A DNA stretch of 64,000 nucleotides from Tricholoma matsutake (lineage: Eukaryota > Basidiomycota > Agaricomycetes > Agaricales > Tricholomataceae), in NCBI GenBank assembly GCA_026075535.2, contig AP026543.1, positions 6,014,001-6,078,000 on the forward strand, read 5' to 3'. The notes below the pieces were generated by a model that had not been told where the DNA came from, did no database searches, and saw nothing but the letters and a program-made list of their open reading frames with translations. This document shows, piece by piece, positions 8,914 through 19,050 of this stretch (position 1 is the first letter of the stretch; each line of letters begins with the position of its first letter). The translations under genes and the position numbers were made by a program.

Positions 8914-11097
8914 CCTCCTTCAATAGTTCTGCTTTGCCTGCATAAATTTCCCTTACACACTGGGTCAGGCTAAAATTACATGACCAAAATAATTACTACT
9001 CTGCACGGACTGTATGCGCTCTTGTTGCACCAAATTTGTGCCATGAAATTATACTTGGACTGCCATTTATGTACCATAATCACATTGTTGTAGATGTTCG
9101 CAAAAGCATGGCTATAAATGATTCAGATTTTGACTTGCTACACCTGACTTGTCCCCTGTTGCCCCAACCACCTCTCCCTAAACTATGTGATGTTATTGCA
9201 ATGAACATTGAAAACCGGAGATTGTTGATGCTAGAGTTGTGTGCTGTTTGCAAAGAGTGTCGACCTGGTATCAATGCGTCTTGTAAAATTGTGTGGCCAT
9301 TTGACGTGATTGTGGCTGTACATGTATGGGTTGAGAAACTTGCATCCCGCACTCACCTGGATAAACTTGCAACTGATGTGAAAGAAACTTATGCTGACAT
9401 TTTCAAGCCAATTCTGCATGTCAGCAAAATGCCTGATAACATATGTTGTAAAATCACACTGAAGGATGCAAACAAGGCTGTTAGCACTCACTCATACTCT
9501 TGTCTTTATAAATACCATGAGCCCTCATCAGCAAGCACCTTGACACTGGGCAGATTTGTCCTTCATGCTTCCCCTGTTTTTCTTGTGCCAAAGGCAGATA
9601 GAGAGATGCTGCCTTGTTGGGTGAATGACTACCACCAGCTGAATGCCAATACTGTCACTGACTGTCACCCACTGCCTTTGGTTGATGATATCCTGGCTGA
9701 TGCTGGCAAGGGAAAAATTCGGAGCAAGATTGATATGACAGATAGTTTTTTCCACACAAAGATGGACCCAGAAAGCATTCATCTCACTGTCATGACCACA
9801 CCTCTAGGTCTTTATGAGTGGCTAGTCATGCTGCAGGGCCTGCGGAATGCTCTGCCTGTTCACCAACAGCAGGTAACTGAGGCACTCCACCCTTTCCTTG
9901 CATGTTTTTGTCACATATATCTTGATGACATTATCATTTGGTCCAACACAGTGGAAGAACACATTGAACATATCAAATCAATTATGAATGCACTGCACAA
10001 GGCTTGCCTGTACTGCAATCTTAAATCCCGGTTCTTTCTAATGGAACTTGAATTTCTTGGACACTGCATCTCATGCAAAGGTATTGAGGTGTGCTCTTCA
10101 AAGGTGGACAAAATCCTAGGATGGCCTACTCCTAAATTGGCCACAGATGTCCACAGTTTTTTGGGCCTTGTCTGGTACATCGCCGCATTCCTGCCTAAAC
10201 TTGCTGATCACACTGCGATCCTCACTCCCCTTACAATGAAAGAATGCAAAAAGAGGTTTCCTACTTGGGATGGTCATCACCAAAATGCTTTTGAGGCTAT
10301 CAAAGCTCTTGTTGTCAGTCAAGAATGCCTGACAGTGATTGATCATACAAACCCTGGTGACAATAAAATTTTTGTGACATGTGATGTGAGTGACTTATGG
10401 ACAGGGGCTGTGCTCAGCTGTGGTCATACAGCTCAACCTGTTGCATTTGATTCTATGCAACTCAAGGGTGCACAAAAGAATTACCCTGTCCATGAGAAAG
10501 AGATGCTGGCTATTGTCTGTGCTCTCAAGAAATGGAGATCTGACCTACTGGGGACAGAGATTCTTTTGTACACAGACCATCACACACTTGAGAACTTTGA
10601 TACACAGAAGGATCTGTCACATTGTCAGGCACACTGGATGGAACACCTATCTCAATTTGACATGACAATCATGTACATCCGTGGCAAAGATAATACCATA
10701 GCTGATGCCCTGTCATGATTGCCAAGCCACATACCTGATTCAGGTGATTGTTCTGACATTGAGGTCTCTGACCCTCCAATTCCCTGGAACAGCTGGCTCA
10801 AGCATTGCACCATAAATGCTGTTTTAACAATCTCAGCAGACGATTCTTTCCTACAGGATATCTCTGCCAGATATGAACATGATGATTTTTGCAAGAAACT
10901 CTCAACTGTTGATGCCAGCATTCCAGGAATCAAATTCATTAATAACCTGTGGTATATTGGTGATTGACTGATAATACCACGATATGGGACTGTCCAGGAA
11001 GACCTGTTTCATCTTGCACACAACACTCTTGGACATTTTGGTGCAGATAAATCATATGCCACTATCTGTAACTGCTATTATTGGCCTAACATGTGAC
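8914..11097 (+). pseudogene. Gypsy F pol: protease end, reverse transcriptase, RNase H, integrase zinc finger
   Basis: The longest kept frame (9036-10718) begins in the protease/linker (EIILGLPFMYHNHIVVDVRK), then RT: VNDYHQLNANTV, KIDMTDSFFHTKM, GLRNAL and an intact catalytic YLDD at about 9925. The tether follows (FLGLVWYIAAFLPKLADHTA), then RNase H (VTCDVSDLWTGAVLS, YPVHEKEMLAIVCALK, TDHHTLENF). After a TGA at 10716 (ALS*LPSH) the frame continues to 10967, another TGA (GD*LIIPR), then the integrase HHCC region (HNTLGHFGADKSYATICNCYYW). It breaks at 11097 where the LARD inserts. Three in-frame TGAs sit where Arg (CGA) is expected. Confidence 0.88.
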
Positions 11098-11102
11098 GTG
11101 AC

Positions 11103-11286
11103 TGTAAGAGTGTCTCTTACATCAGCAAACCTTATCTACATCTGCACTCATTATCACATGTTATTCCAGTAGTATATAGTCTATACCTTGAGTACTTGTA
11201 CTGTATCTTAGTTTTATCCCTCGAATATACCAAGTTCCTTATATGTTCTTGTGTTCTTGAGTGTTGGAAGCTTTAGCTTCCTTCCA
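11103..11286 (+). repeat. Left LTR of the LARD (S1 family)
   Basis: 184 bp, starting with a small palindrome TGTAAGAGTGTCTCTTACA and ending GGAAGCTTTAGCTTCCTTCCA. Matches the solo LTR at 33286-33456 and the truncated, inverted copy at 21684-21803. Confidence 0.85.
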
Positions 11287-11400
11287 CTTTTTTTTAATAA
11301 TGAACTTACTATTGACACTCTACTCTCTCACACACGTACTATTCCCTGAGCCATGCCAGCCCTGAAATCACAGCAACAATCAATTTTTTCACACTGACAT

Positions 11401-11510
11401 CTCTCCCTAACGACAATGCAACACCGGCTCTTGTTTTCTCCAACTAGCTTGTTCTCTCTCCCTAACGACAATGCAACACCGGCTCTTGTTTTCTCCAACT
11501 AGCTTGTTCT
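11401..11510 (+). repeat. 55-bp tandem duplication
   Basis: Two units beginning CTCTCCCTAACGACAATGCA at 11401 and 11456, identical over the full unit. The identity suggests a recent event inside the LARD interior. Confidence 0.9.
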
Positions 11511-13789
11511 CTCTCCCTCATCTAGCCCCCTGGCTCTGTTGGTTCAACCACCCCTGGACCCACTTAACCCCCTGTGCCTCTCATTCTGAGGTTCCTACCT
11601 TATTGGTTTGGCACTGTACAGCGCCATTGAATTCTCATTTCCACCCTGCCAGTCTTGTTTATGCTGCATCTACCTCATCATGAACCACTTGTTCCTTGCT
11701 TCCCCTCCTGTTCTACCCCACTGACCATTCTACAATGGGTAGACTGTACACAGTTTGCGTGGTCCCCATCTTGAAGCTGCCTCAATGTGTTTAGAGTCAT
11801 GTGGCATCGTTCAATATTGTTAACTTCTTGTCCCTTTACAACCCCATCCCCTCCCCACTGCATCTGACACCCAAACAGCTACCAGAACCCACAACAAATG
11901 ACGTTACACACTGGGAAGTCATCTACAGAACCCAAACCACCCCCACCTATCCTCGCCACCACTGCCACCTGCCATGTCATTGCTGCTGCCATCACCACTG
12001 CTATCTGCCACCCCACTGCTGATGCTACATGCACAACTGCATCAACAACAGTTACCTTGTCATCAACCACCACCCCTCCCATTTCAGAACCACCAGAAAT
12101 GCCTCCAAAAAAAAAAAAAAAAAACACGGCACTGGGATACCAGGCCGATTGACTGCACCCTAGCCCCCTCCCCATGCCCTCATGTCACACTCTGAGCACC
12201 CCAGTCCCACTGCTATGTCACAGCCACCAGTGATGACTGAATTTATCAACAGCGACCTAGAATGACAGACAACCATCTAGATGATGGCACATGCTTCCTG
12301 AACCACCCATAGCCCACCACAAATCCAACAATTTCTTGGCATCGTCAGCCCCAATTCAACTGCAAACAGGCTGTTTCATCACCCCTCACATCTTCCACAA
12401 TGATCAACACATCTGAACCTGGACTTGTTCAACCCCTGCACCTCCCGTTCTGAACCCCATTCCTCTCACAATGCCTGCACAGCCCCCATTGACAATGAAC
12501 AACATTGTTGGCAACCACCACAACCACCCCATCCCCAGCTTCTAAACCACTCCCAGCCCCTCGCAAATGCTGGCACTGGCTACCAGGCCGACCCATTATC
12601 CCCCAGCCCACTTCCCAGCCCCTTCTCCTAACCCCTGAGCCTCACCATTCCACCACCGCATCATCGTCAATAACAGCACCCATGACTGCTACAACTGCCC
12701 CCAAACTGTCCACCTGGACCATGGCAAGCACCAAAATGACTACCCCTGCCCCAAACATAGCTAACCATGCACCTGACAGCCAATGACAATAGTCTACAGC
12801 CCAACAAACCAAATTGCATGACAATGAGCAGGTGCATTTGTTGGAACATGTTGTCTGCTTGACAAAACAAACCCACTTGCCCCAAAGCTCCAAACCAAGG
12901 CCCAGGAGCCCTGCAGCACCACCAAACTCCCCCCAGCCTGTCCCACTGTCCCCCATTACATACCTTGAACCACCCAGTGCACCGGCCACGTCATCATCGA
13001 CAATGGCCCATTCCCCTGCCCCACTCTGAACCGAAAACTGCAGCTCTAAAATGACAGAATACACTACCAGACCCACCGGTACCCAAGGACACACCCCCTC
13101 ACTGTCTATGCCCCCATTTCTGCACTAGCACTGTCAACACCCACTGTCCCTGCAATGTCCTGTCCCCACACTGTCCACCATCACCACAATGTCCACTGTC
13201 CCCACAACATCCACTGTACATGCAACATCTGACAACTCATGCCTTCTGAATGACCCATAGCCCACCCAACCATGCTCCTTACCCCTGTTCCATACCTTGA
13301 AATGCCCAGTGCAAATACCACATCACTGACAATGATCCCTGCTGCAAACACCCAAAAAATGACCACTTGAGCAAGCTTGCACCCAAATGGCTCACCCCAG
13401 ACATGGCTAACCAACCAGAAATTACATACGAGGACCACCAATGCCCAAACAATGGAGCTACGTGAGGACAAGCTAATGTGCTCATCCCAATGCATCATTT
13501 ATTCAATGGAACTACTCTACTGGCCCCATCACCCCCCCCTCCTTACTTGTTTGGCACTGTACAACATCAGTTTACCATGTCATCTTTGAGGTGTCTGTTG
13601 ATGGGCCCACCACACCATGTCACCGTTCCCTGTACCAACACCCAACTGCCTGTGAGCTGCTCAGTATTTTCTCTGACATGTAAAGCCGATCCCGACTTCT
13701 CCGTGGTGCTCTTCATGATCCTCTCCTCATCACTGGTAACCAGTACCCCATCATAATTCCCTGCTGTTTGCACACTGCCCACTGCCCTC

Positions 13790-13955
13790 AGCACCCTGTC
13801 ATCATTCACCAGCACCCAGTCACTGTCCCCAACACCCTGTCGCCATTCACCAGCACCCTGTCCAACACCCTGTCCAACACCCTGTCACCATTCACCAGCA
13901 CCCTGTCCAACACCCTGTCACCATTCACCAGCACCCTGTCATGTCCCCTGCACCA
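13790..13955 (+). repeat. Minisatellite of CACCCTGTC / CATTCACCAG words
   Basis: The 9-10-bp words CACCCTGTCC, AACACCCTGTC and ACCATTCACCAG alternate in about five higher-order units of 30-35 bp. Unit order is irregular (two short CACCCTGTCCAA repeats in a row near 13865), as expected for slippage or unequal exchange. Confidence 0.85.
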
Positions 13956-13990
13956 CATGGACCCTGTACCTGTCCAATGACTCAGTGTTC

Positions 13991-14748
13991 TTTTCTATAC
14001 CTTGAATACTTGTACTGTATCTTAGGGTCTGTTTGGCAACCAAACCTGGGTTGCAGTTGAGGTTATGGTTAGAGTATGTAAGCATCAAAATGTGATGTAA
14101 GTCAGGTGTCATCCATCAACCGTGGGAGATGTTGTAGTTTTTTGCCATGCTTCATTGCTTCACAAAAGTTATCTGGTTCTCAGAATCATTCGGAAGTACA
14201 GGGGCAATGTTTTGGATGCCTTATCATTGTTAGTGATGGTGAGCAGGCAGTTCACACAGATATTTCATTACATTTGCAAAATAAGTATTTATTGTTAGCT
14301 ACTAATCTACCCTTAATAACTGTTCCTAATCATGTGAGGAACTCTGTGTAAGCTAGAATTTATGAACAATCTGACAGAATAACCCCTTGACATTATTGGG
14401 AATGGTGTCAAGAGGTGGTGCTCATCATGGTTCCTGGCATGATGGGATCATTGTTGTCGGCATGTCCCATTTCTTATCATCACCGGCATATCCCATTTCT
14501 CAACAGCATGGGTGAATGGATGACGCTATCACAAAGCAATGAAGTGTGGCAAAAAACTACAACATCTCCCACAGTTGATGGATGACACCTGACTTACATC
14601 ATGTTTTGATGCTTACATACTCTAACCATAACCTCAACTGCAACCTAGGTTTGGTTGCCGAACAGACCCTTAGTTTTATCCCTTGAATATACTAAGTTCC
14701 TTATATGTTCTTGTGTCCTTGAGTGTTGGAAGCTTTGGCTTTTGTCCA
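13991..14748 (+). repeat. Right LTR of the LARD, interrupted
   Basis: 13991-14024 (TTCTATACCTTGAATACTTG, then TACTGTATCTTA) and 14673-14748 (GTTTTATCCCTTGAATATAC...TTTTGTCCA) together match most of the left LTR from TATACCTTGAGTAC onward. The first ~70 bp of the LTR are missing or too diverged. The MITE 14025-14669 separates the two parts. Confidence 0.85.
14025..14669. mobile_element. PIF/Harbinger-like MITE with long TIRs
   Basis: Starts GGGTCTGTTTGGCAACCAAA and ends with the complement (TTTGGTTGCCGAACAGACCC), with inverted arms of roughly 150 bp reaching TTTTTTGCCA. The target duplication is TTA (14022-14024 and 14670-14672). The uninterrupted left LTR has the single sequence ATCTTAGTTTTATCC at the equivalent place. 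TWA target duplication and GGG-CTGTTTGG termini are those of Tourist/Harbinger elements. No coding sequence inside. Confidence 0.9.
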
Positions 14749-14753
14749 GTGAC

Positions 14754-15655
14754 CTTGAGAATGCCTATGTCCCAGGCTGCATGCCTTGCCAATGAAACAA
14801 AAGCCCAACATCAAAGCTGAAAGGCCCACTTCACCCTCTCCCAATTGGATGTGGTGACTCTGTGTGCCTGGACTTTGTGGGCCCTCTCCCTGAGGATCAT
14901 GGTTTCAATTGCATCTTAACCATCACTGATCGCTTGGGCTCTGACATATGACTGATTCCCACATGCACAAACATCACAGCCCAGAAATTGGCAATGATTT
15001 TTCTCAATGAATGGTACTGTGAAAATGGACTGCCACTCAAGCTCATATCCAACTGTGATAAACTGTTTGTCTTGAAGTTCTGGAAGGTGCTCCATGCCCT
15101 GACTGGGGTACACTTGAAATTGTCCACTGCATATCACCCAGAGACAGATGGGTCCAGTGAGTGCACCAATAAAATCCTCAACCAATGTATCCATTTCCAT
15201 GTTGAATGCAATCAGAAGGGCTGGGCACATGCTCTGCCACTGATCTGACTCAATATCATGAACACTGTGAATTCATCTACAGGATTTTCAGGGTTTCAAC
15301 TCTGCATGGGGCGCAGCCCATGCATTTTGCCACCTTTGATCCCTTTGTCTGTAACAACACCCCCCCTTGAGGGATGTCAAGCTCAGGCTATCTGCAAGCA
15401 AATACTTGAAGATGAACAGGAAGCAAAGGACATGCTCTTGACCAGAAAAATCTCACAGGCCTTCAATGCTAACAAGAGTCAAGGGGCTGAGGATGTATTC
15501 AATGTTGGTGACAGGGTCATGTTGGTGACACTACACTGCCAGTGAGAATACAAAGCAGGAGACAGAAAGTGTGTGGCTAAGTTTTTCCCCAAGATTTGAT
15601 GGACCACATACTGTCACAGAAGCATTTGCTGACTCTTCTGTTTATACACATGATG
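14754..15655 (+). pseudogene. Gypsy F integrase core and C-terminus
   Basis: Continues the integrase interrupted at 11097: ENAYVPGCMPCQ completes the HHCC finger. Then LDFVGPLPEDHGF with the first catalytic Asp, later SNCDKLFVLKFW, where the second Asp motif (usually SDxDxxF) is preserved as CDK, and AYHPETDGSSECTN carrying the catalytic Glu. An in-frame TGA near 15246 precedes LNIMNTVNSSTGFSGFQL. The C-terminal KFFPKI/FDGPHTVTEAF..SSVYT piece ends at about 15655, where similarity to gypsy E stops and the Plavaka unit begins. Confidence 0.8.
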
Positions 15656-15659
15656 GTCA

Positions 15660-18600
15660 TCACTGAAAGGCTGGTTGAGTAGATGTCCTAAGAGATGTGA
15701 TTTGAGGTTGAGAATAAATGTCTACTTGAGATCAGCACGGTGCAAGCTGAAGGAGGGGAAATGCATACCCTGGTCACTGGATCATCAGAGCACTCATCCG
15801 TCCATCACAAAATATTTACAGGATGTCGATGAGACACAGACATGTGGTGGTGTTTTTCAGGTGACATTGAGGGCAAGGGCTCACTTGCATCAACTGGTAC
15901 CGCAATCTCCTCCAAGTGTCGGTGTGGTCCCACTCCCTCACTGCTTGTTGTGTCTGCATATCGCTCTTGAATCTTTTGCAAAATTCGCTGCCACTGGTGG
16001 TGTTTGCTTATTTGTGGTCCCACTCCCTCACCGCTTGTTGTGTCTGCATATCACTCTTGAATCTTTTGCAAAATTCGCTGCCACTGGTGGTGTTTGCTTA
16101 TTTGTTGGGTAAACATGAACCTTTTATTTGTTTGTGCATAGAAACACTTGATGCAGCAGTGTTCAAGCTCACCCTGCAATCTTCACTCAATGTTAAAAAT
16201 GATCAACAGGTAAAATAACTGACCACTTGAGTTGAATAATTGTCCATCGGTCCATACAACCAGATATTCACAACATAATCACCTAGAGCATGAAGTTTGT
16301 ACATATACATGTTGAAGCGCCCATGTGCTGAACTCGGTTTGTCAGATGTTGCTGTTGCCTTTCCCTTTCCCTTTGAACTTGCATTGGCCCTACGGTGTAC
16401 TCGTGCAGCTTCCTCCCTTGGCAGCTCTTTCATAGCGTAACATGAACATATGACCTTGACAAACTGCCGAAGCGATGCCCCAAGTGCTCATGTTGTTTTC
16501 GCCAAGGCCTCAAGTGTAGAACTAGTGTGAAGCCGGAGTTTGGCATAAGCGTGCCAGGTACACAAGATGAAGAGCATTTTTGCAATCAGGATATTGTGGT
16601 GTTGGTTTGGAAGTAGGTTCTCGAATACTGGAATTGAACACTAGGATGAAATCATCACACCGTTATTTATTAAAATACAATAAAAAACATACCTGCAATA
16701 AATCCTCAAAATCTCTCGCAGCCAGTTTCTTCATTGTGGATGCATTGGAACTGAACTGCCGGATTGAAGTCCCAAATGTAGGAATTTGTCAATACCTAAA
16801 GCTCTTATCAATGTGAGACTCTGAGAAATCTTGATTGTGCCAACCATAAATTTAATTCTTGAATAAGATCATCGCCCACTGCATAGAGAATTCAAATCAA
16901 ATGTTTGAAAATGTTTTTCCAGACCCCAAGTTCAAATTCATGAAGCAAGTCGGGAACAAACATTGAAAAAAAATTGAACCCAAAGTTTTGTAGTCGCTTG
17001 GAGAACGCATTCTAGCAAAAAGTTATTTAAGTGAATCTATTAATACATTTCACTCACATGAGTCGGCACTTCAGATCTTTCTTTAAGAATGTTCTCCACT
17101 TGAGTACTTGTGATGGCCCCCTTCTTGAAGATAACCTTGCATGCTGCATCAATCCGGGCAATCCGCAAAAGTGTGTCAGTCTGTTCATGATCCTGATGTT
17201 GCTGATCGACAGTTGTTTTAAGACCACTGACATGGACCTTCTGGATCTCACATCCTGGACAGAGACATTGCCCCAGACTTTGGATTGTTGCCAGAAGAAC
17301 TCTGATGACATTAGATAAATTGAACATAGCACGCTGTCATTAAAAACCCACTTTTCCGGATAATCCACAGAATATGTGAAGAACCAAGGATAAACTCACT
17401 GTAAGACACCATCAGGGCACTTGATCACAATCCCATGTTCATAGGCTTCCATGAACTTGTTGTTAAGGATTAATTCCCAGATTGCATGCATTAGCTCCCA
17501 CTTCGAGTGTGTAAGGGTTGCCTGAGATGCAGTAGTACCAAAGTTTTCCTTGTAGAAATCCTGAATTGTATCGGAGAGCTATAAAAAGAGTCAGATAGAT
17601 CAGAAAAATACAAGAGCTGGTCATACTGAGGGAATGTAAGTGAGGTGATGCGCAGCAAATTGGAATGGTTTTGCACACTGGTACTTCGACTGGTTCCCAA
17701 GAAAGAGATAAATTGGCCATAGTGATGCTTGCCCAAAATTTGCCAGGTGTGTTGAATCAGACCATACCATAATCACAGCAATGACCCGCTCGAGATCACA
17801 ACCTATTTTGCTTGGTTGTTGGTGCAGCTTTTCATGCTCCTGTAAGAAAGCATCTGAGTTGTACAGATCCATCACAACTCGCTCCGGCTCACTATCAGGA
17901 GTAGGTTTCCAGAAAAGACAAAATGGCATCAAATGATAAAATTGCGCCTTTGTATCCTCAAATGCAGTGCGAATGACCTCCAACAGGTCACGATGCCAAA
18001 CACCAGGTATCTCAAATGTCAGAGCAGTGGCTTCCTTGATCTTTTGCTTATCAACAGGTAAATGAATCTTCACAGAAGATTCCCTCCAACCAGCCTCTCC
18101 TGAAAACACAGCTTCATCCTCCATCATATCAAGGCAGCACAGCTCTCAAGCTGCACTGAAACCCTCGAGATCACTGACATCAAAGTCATTTGAACAAGGA
18201 CCTCCTTAATGAGATGGTCCAGCTCCACAATGGGCTTTTGGTTCGAACCAGAATAGAACCAGTTCATCAGCCGGCACACCGTTGCGTTGAGAAACGGATG
18301 GTAAATGTTCTTGATGGCAGCATTAAACATTGCACCCATGCCGGTCCACCAGTGTTGTCCAGACTCCATTGATGGTTTTCCAGGAATGTCATATATGTCA
18401 TCTAGATCTTGATCAGCCTTAGGATTAGTAGTAGGGAAAGTAATGTATTCACAATATAATCTGAAGTTATCACATTCTGTTCAAAATAAGACAGGTTCAG
18501 GTGTATGTACTGAAGGGGAAGGGGATGGGGATGGGGAGTGAGCGCCAGCAGGTGGGGTAGGATCTCGCACAGGTTTGGGAACATGGGGGACAGCTGTGCG

Positions 18601-18960
18601 GGATGATGGTACAAAATCCTCAAAGCAATTTGGCAGGAACCTGCGATGACCAGACCAGGTTGGTGGCACCTCTGGACAACTTTGAGTTACTGTTGGGGTA
18701 GGAGGGTCAATCTGAGGCTCCTCAACATCCATAGGGATTTCTTCAACCTGTCCAGAGTCATTAGATCCTAACTGCAGTACTCAGAACTTATTACTCACCT
18801 CGACCGGCACCAGATTTTTCTCTGCCTTCCTACATTTTACAGCCTCCTCTCACTTCCCAACAAGATCCAAGGGCCACTTGCATGCTGCTTGACAGTTAGA
18901 ATGGTGCCTCCCTAGAGTACCATCATCTTGGAAAGTACGCCCACAGGCACAGCGGACCAT
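15660..18960 (-). pseudogene. Plavaka-type transposase, fragmented
   Basis: Minus strand. Starts at ATG 18960 with a C2H2-like finger (MVRCACGRTFQDDGTL, HHSNCQAAC). A Pro-rich linker with PPTWSGHRRFLPNCFEDF follows (18732-18481), then NIYHPFLNATVCRLMNWFYS (about 18320), the core WSDSTHLANFGQASLWPIYL with FLGNQSKY (about 17760), the segment DYPEKW (about 17360), and the C-terminal KLHALGDYVVNIWLYGPMDN (about 16270) and SEPLPSMSPEKHHHMS (about 15880). These are in the order seen in basidiomycete Plavaka (CACTA-related) transposases, as I recall the family. Stops, frameshifts and introns break the frame. No terminal repeats were identified. Confidence 0.8.
15923..16102. repeat. 90-bp tandem duplication in the Plavaka C-terminus
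   Basis: Two adjacent copies starting TGTGGTCCCACTCCCTCAC at 15923 and 16013, differing at two places (ACTGC/ACCGC and ATCGC/ATCAC), both CpG-type transitions. The unit is a multiple of three, so the duplicated protein segment (HHQWQRILQKIQER region) stays in frame. Confidence 0.93.
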
Positions 18961-19050
18961 GGTGATTGTCAACAGTCGGTTACTTGATTGTCGATGGTCT
19001 ATTTGATTGTCAATCATCGGCTACTTGATCAATTGACTCAAATAAACAAA

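Larger units (their letters stand above)
11287..13990. other. Interior of the LARD, no gene seen
   Basis: C/A-rich on the plus strand (many CCACC, ACCCC and CACCACT words), with frequent stops in all frames and short Pro/Thr/Ser-rich open frames on both strands that look compositional. An A18 run lies at 12107-12124. I found no protease, RT, integrase or transposase motif. Confidence 0.7.
11103..14748 (+). mobile_element. Coding-free LTR element (LARD/TRIM-like) in gypsy F integrase
   Basis: Left LTR 11103-11286 (TGTAAGAG...CTTCCTTCCA) and a related right LTR ending GGCTTTTGTCCA at 14748 are flanked by a perfect 5-bp duplication GTGAC (11098-11102 and 14749-14753). Removing it restores the integrase frame across YYWPNM / RDLENAYVPGC. 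The 2.7-kb interior has no gag or pol. It is C-rich on the plus strand with several tandem repeats. The right LTR is shortened at its 5' side and split by a Harbinger-like MITE. Strand is set by the TG...CA reading of the LTR only. Confidence 0.88.

Noticed and set aside
13796..13950. Possible CRISPR-like array of CACCCTGTC/CACCAG repeats
   Set aside because: Units are contiguous, variable in order and lack unique spacers; this is a minisatellite in a eukaryotic LTR element.
11287..13990. Several 60-150-codon frames in the LARD interior
   Set aside because: Repetitive Pro/Thr/Ser composition, no motif, frames on both strands, and no start context; treated as compositional.
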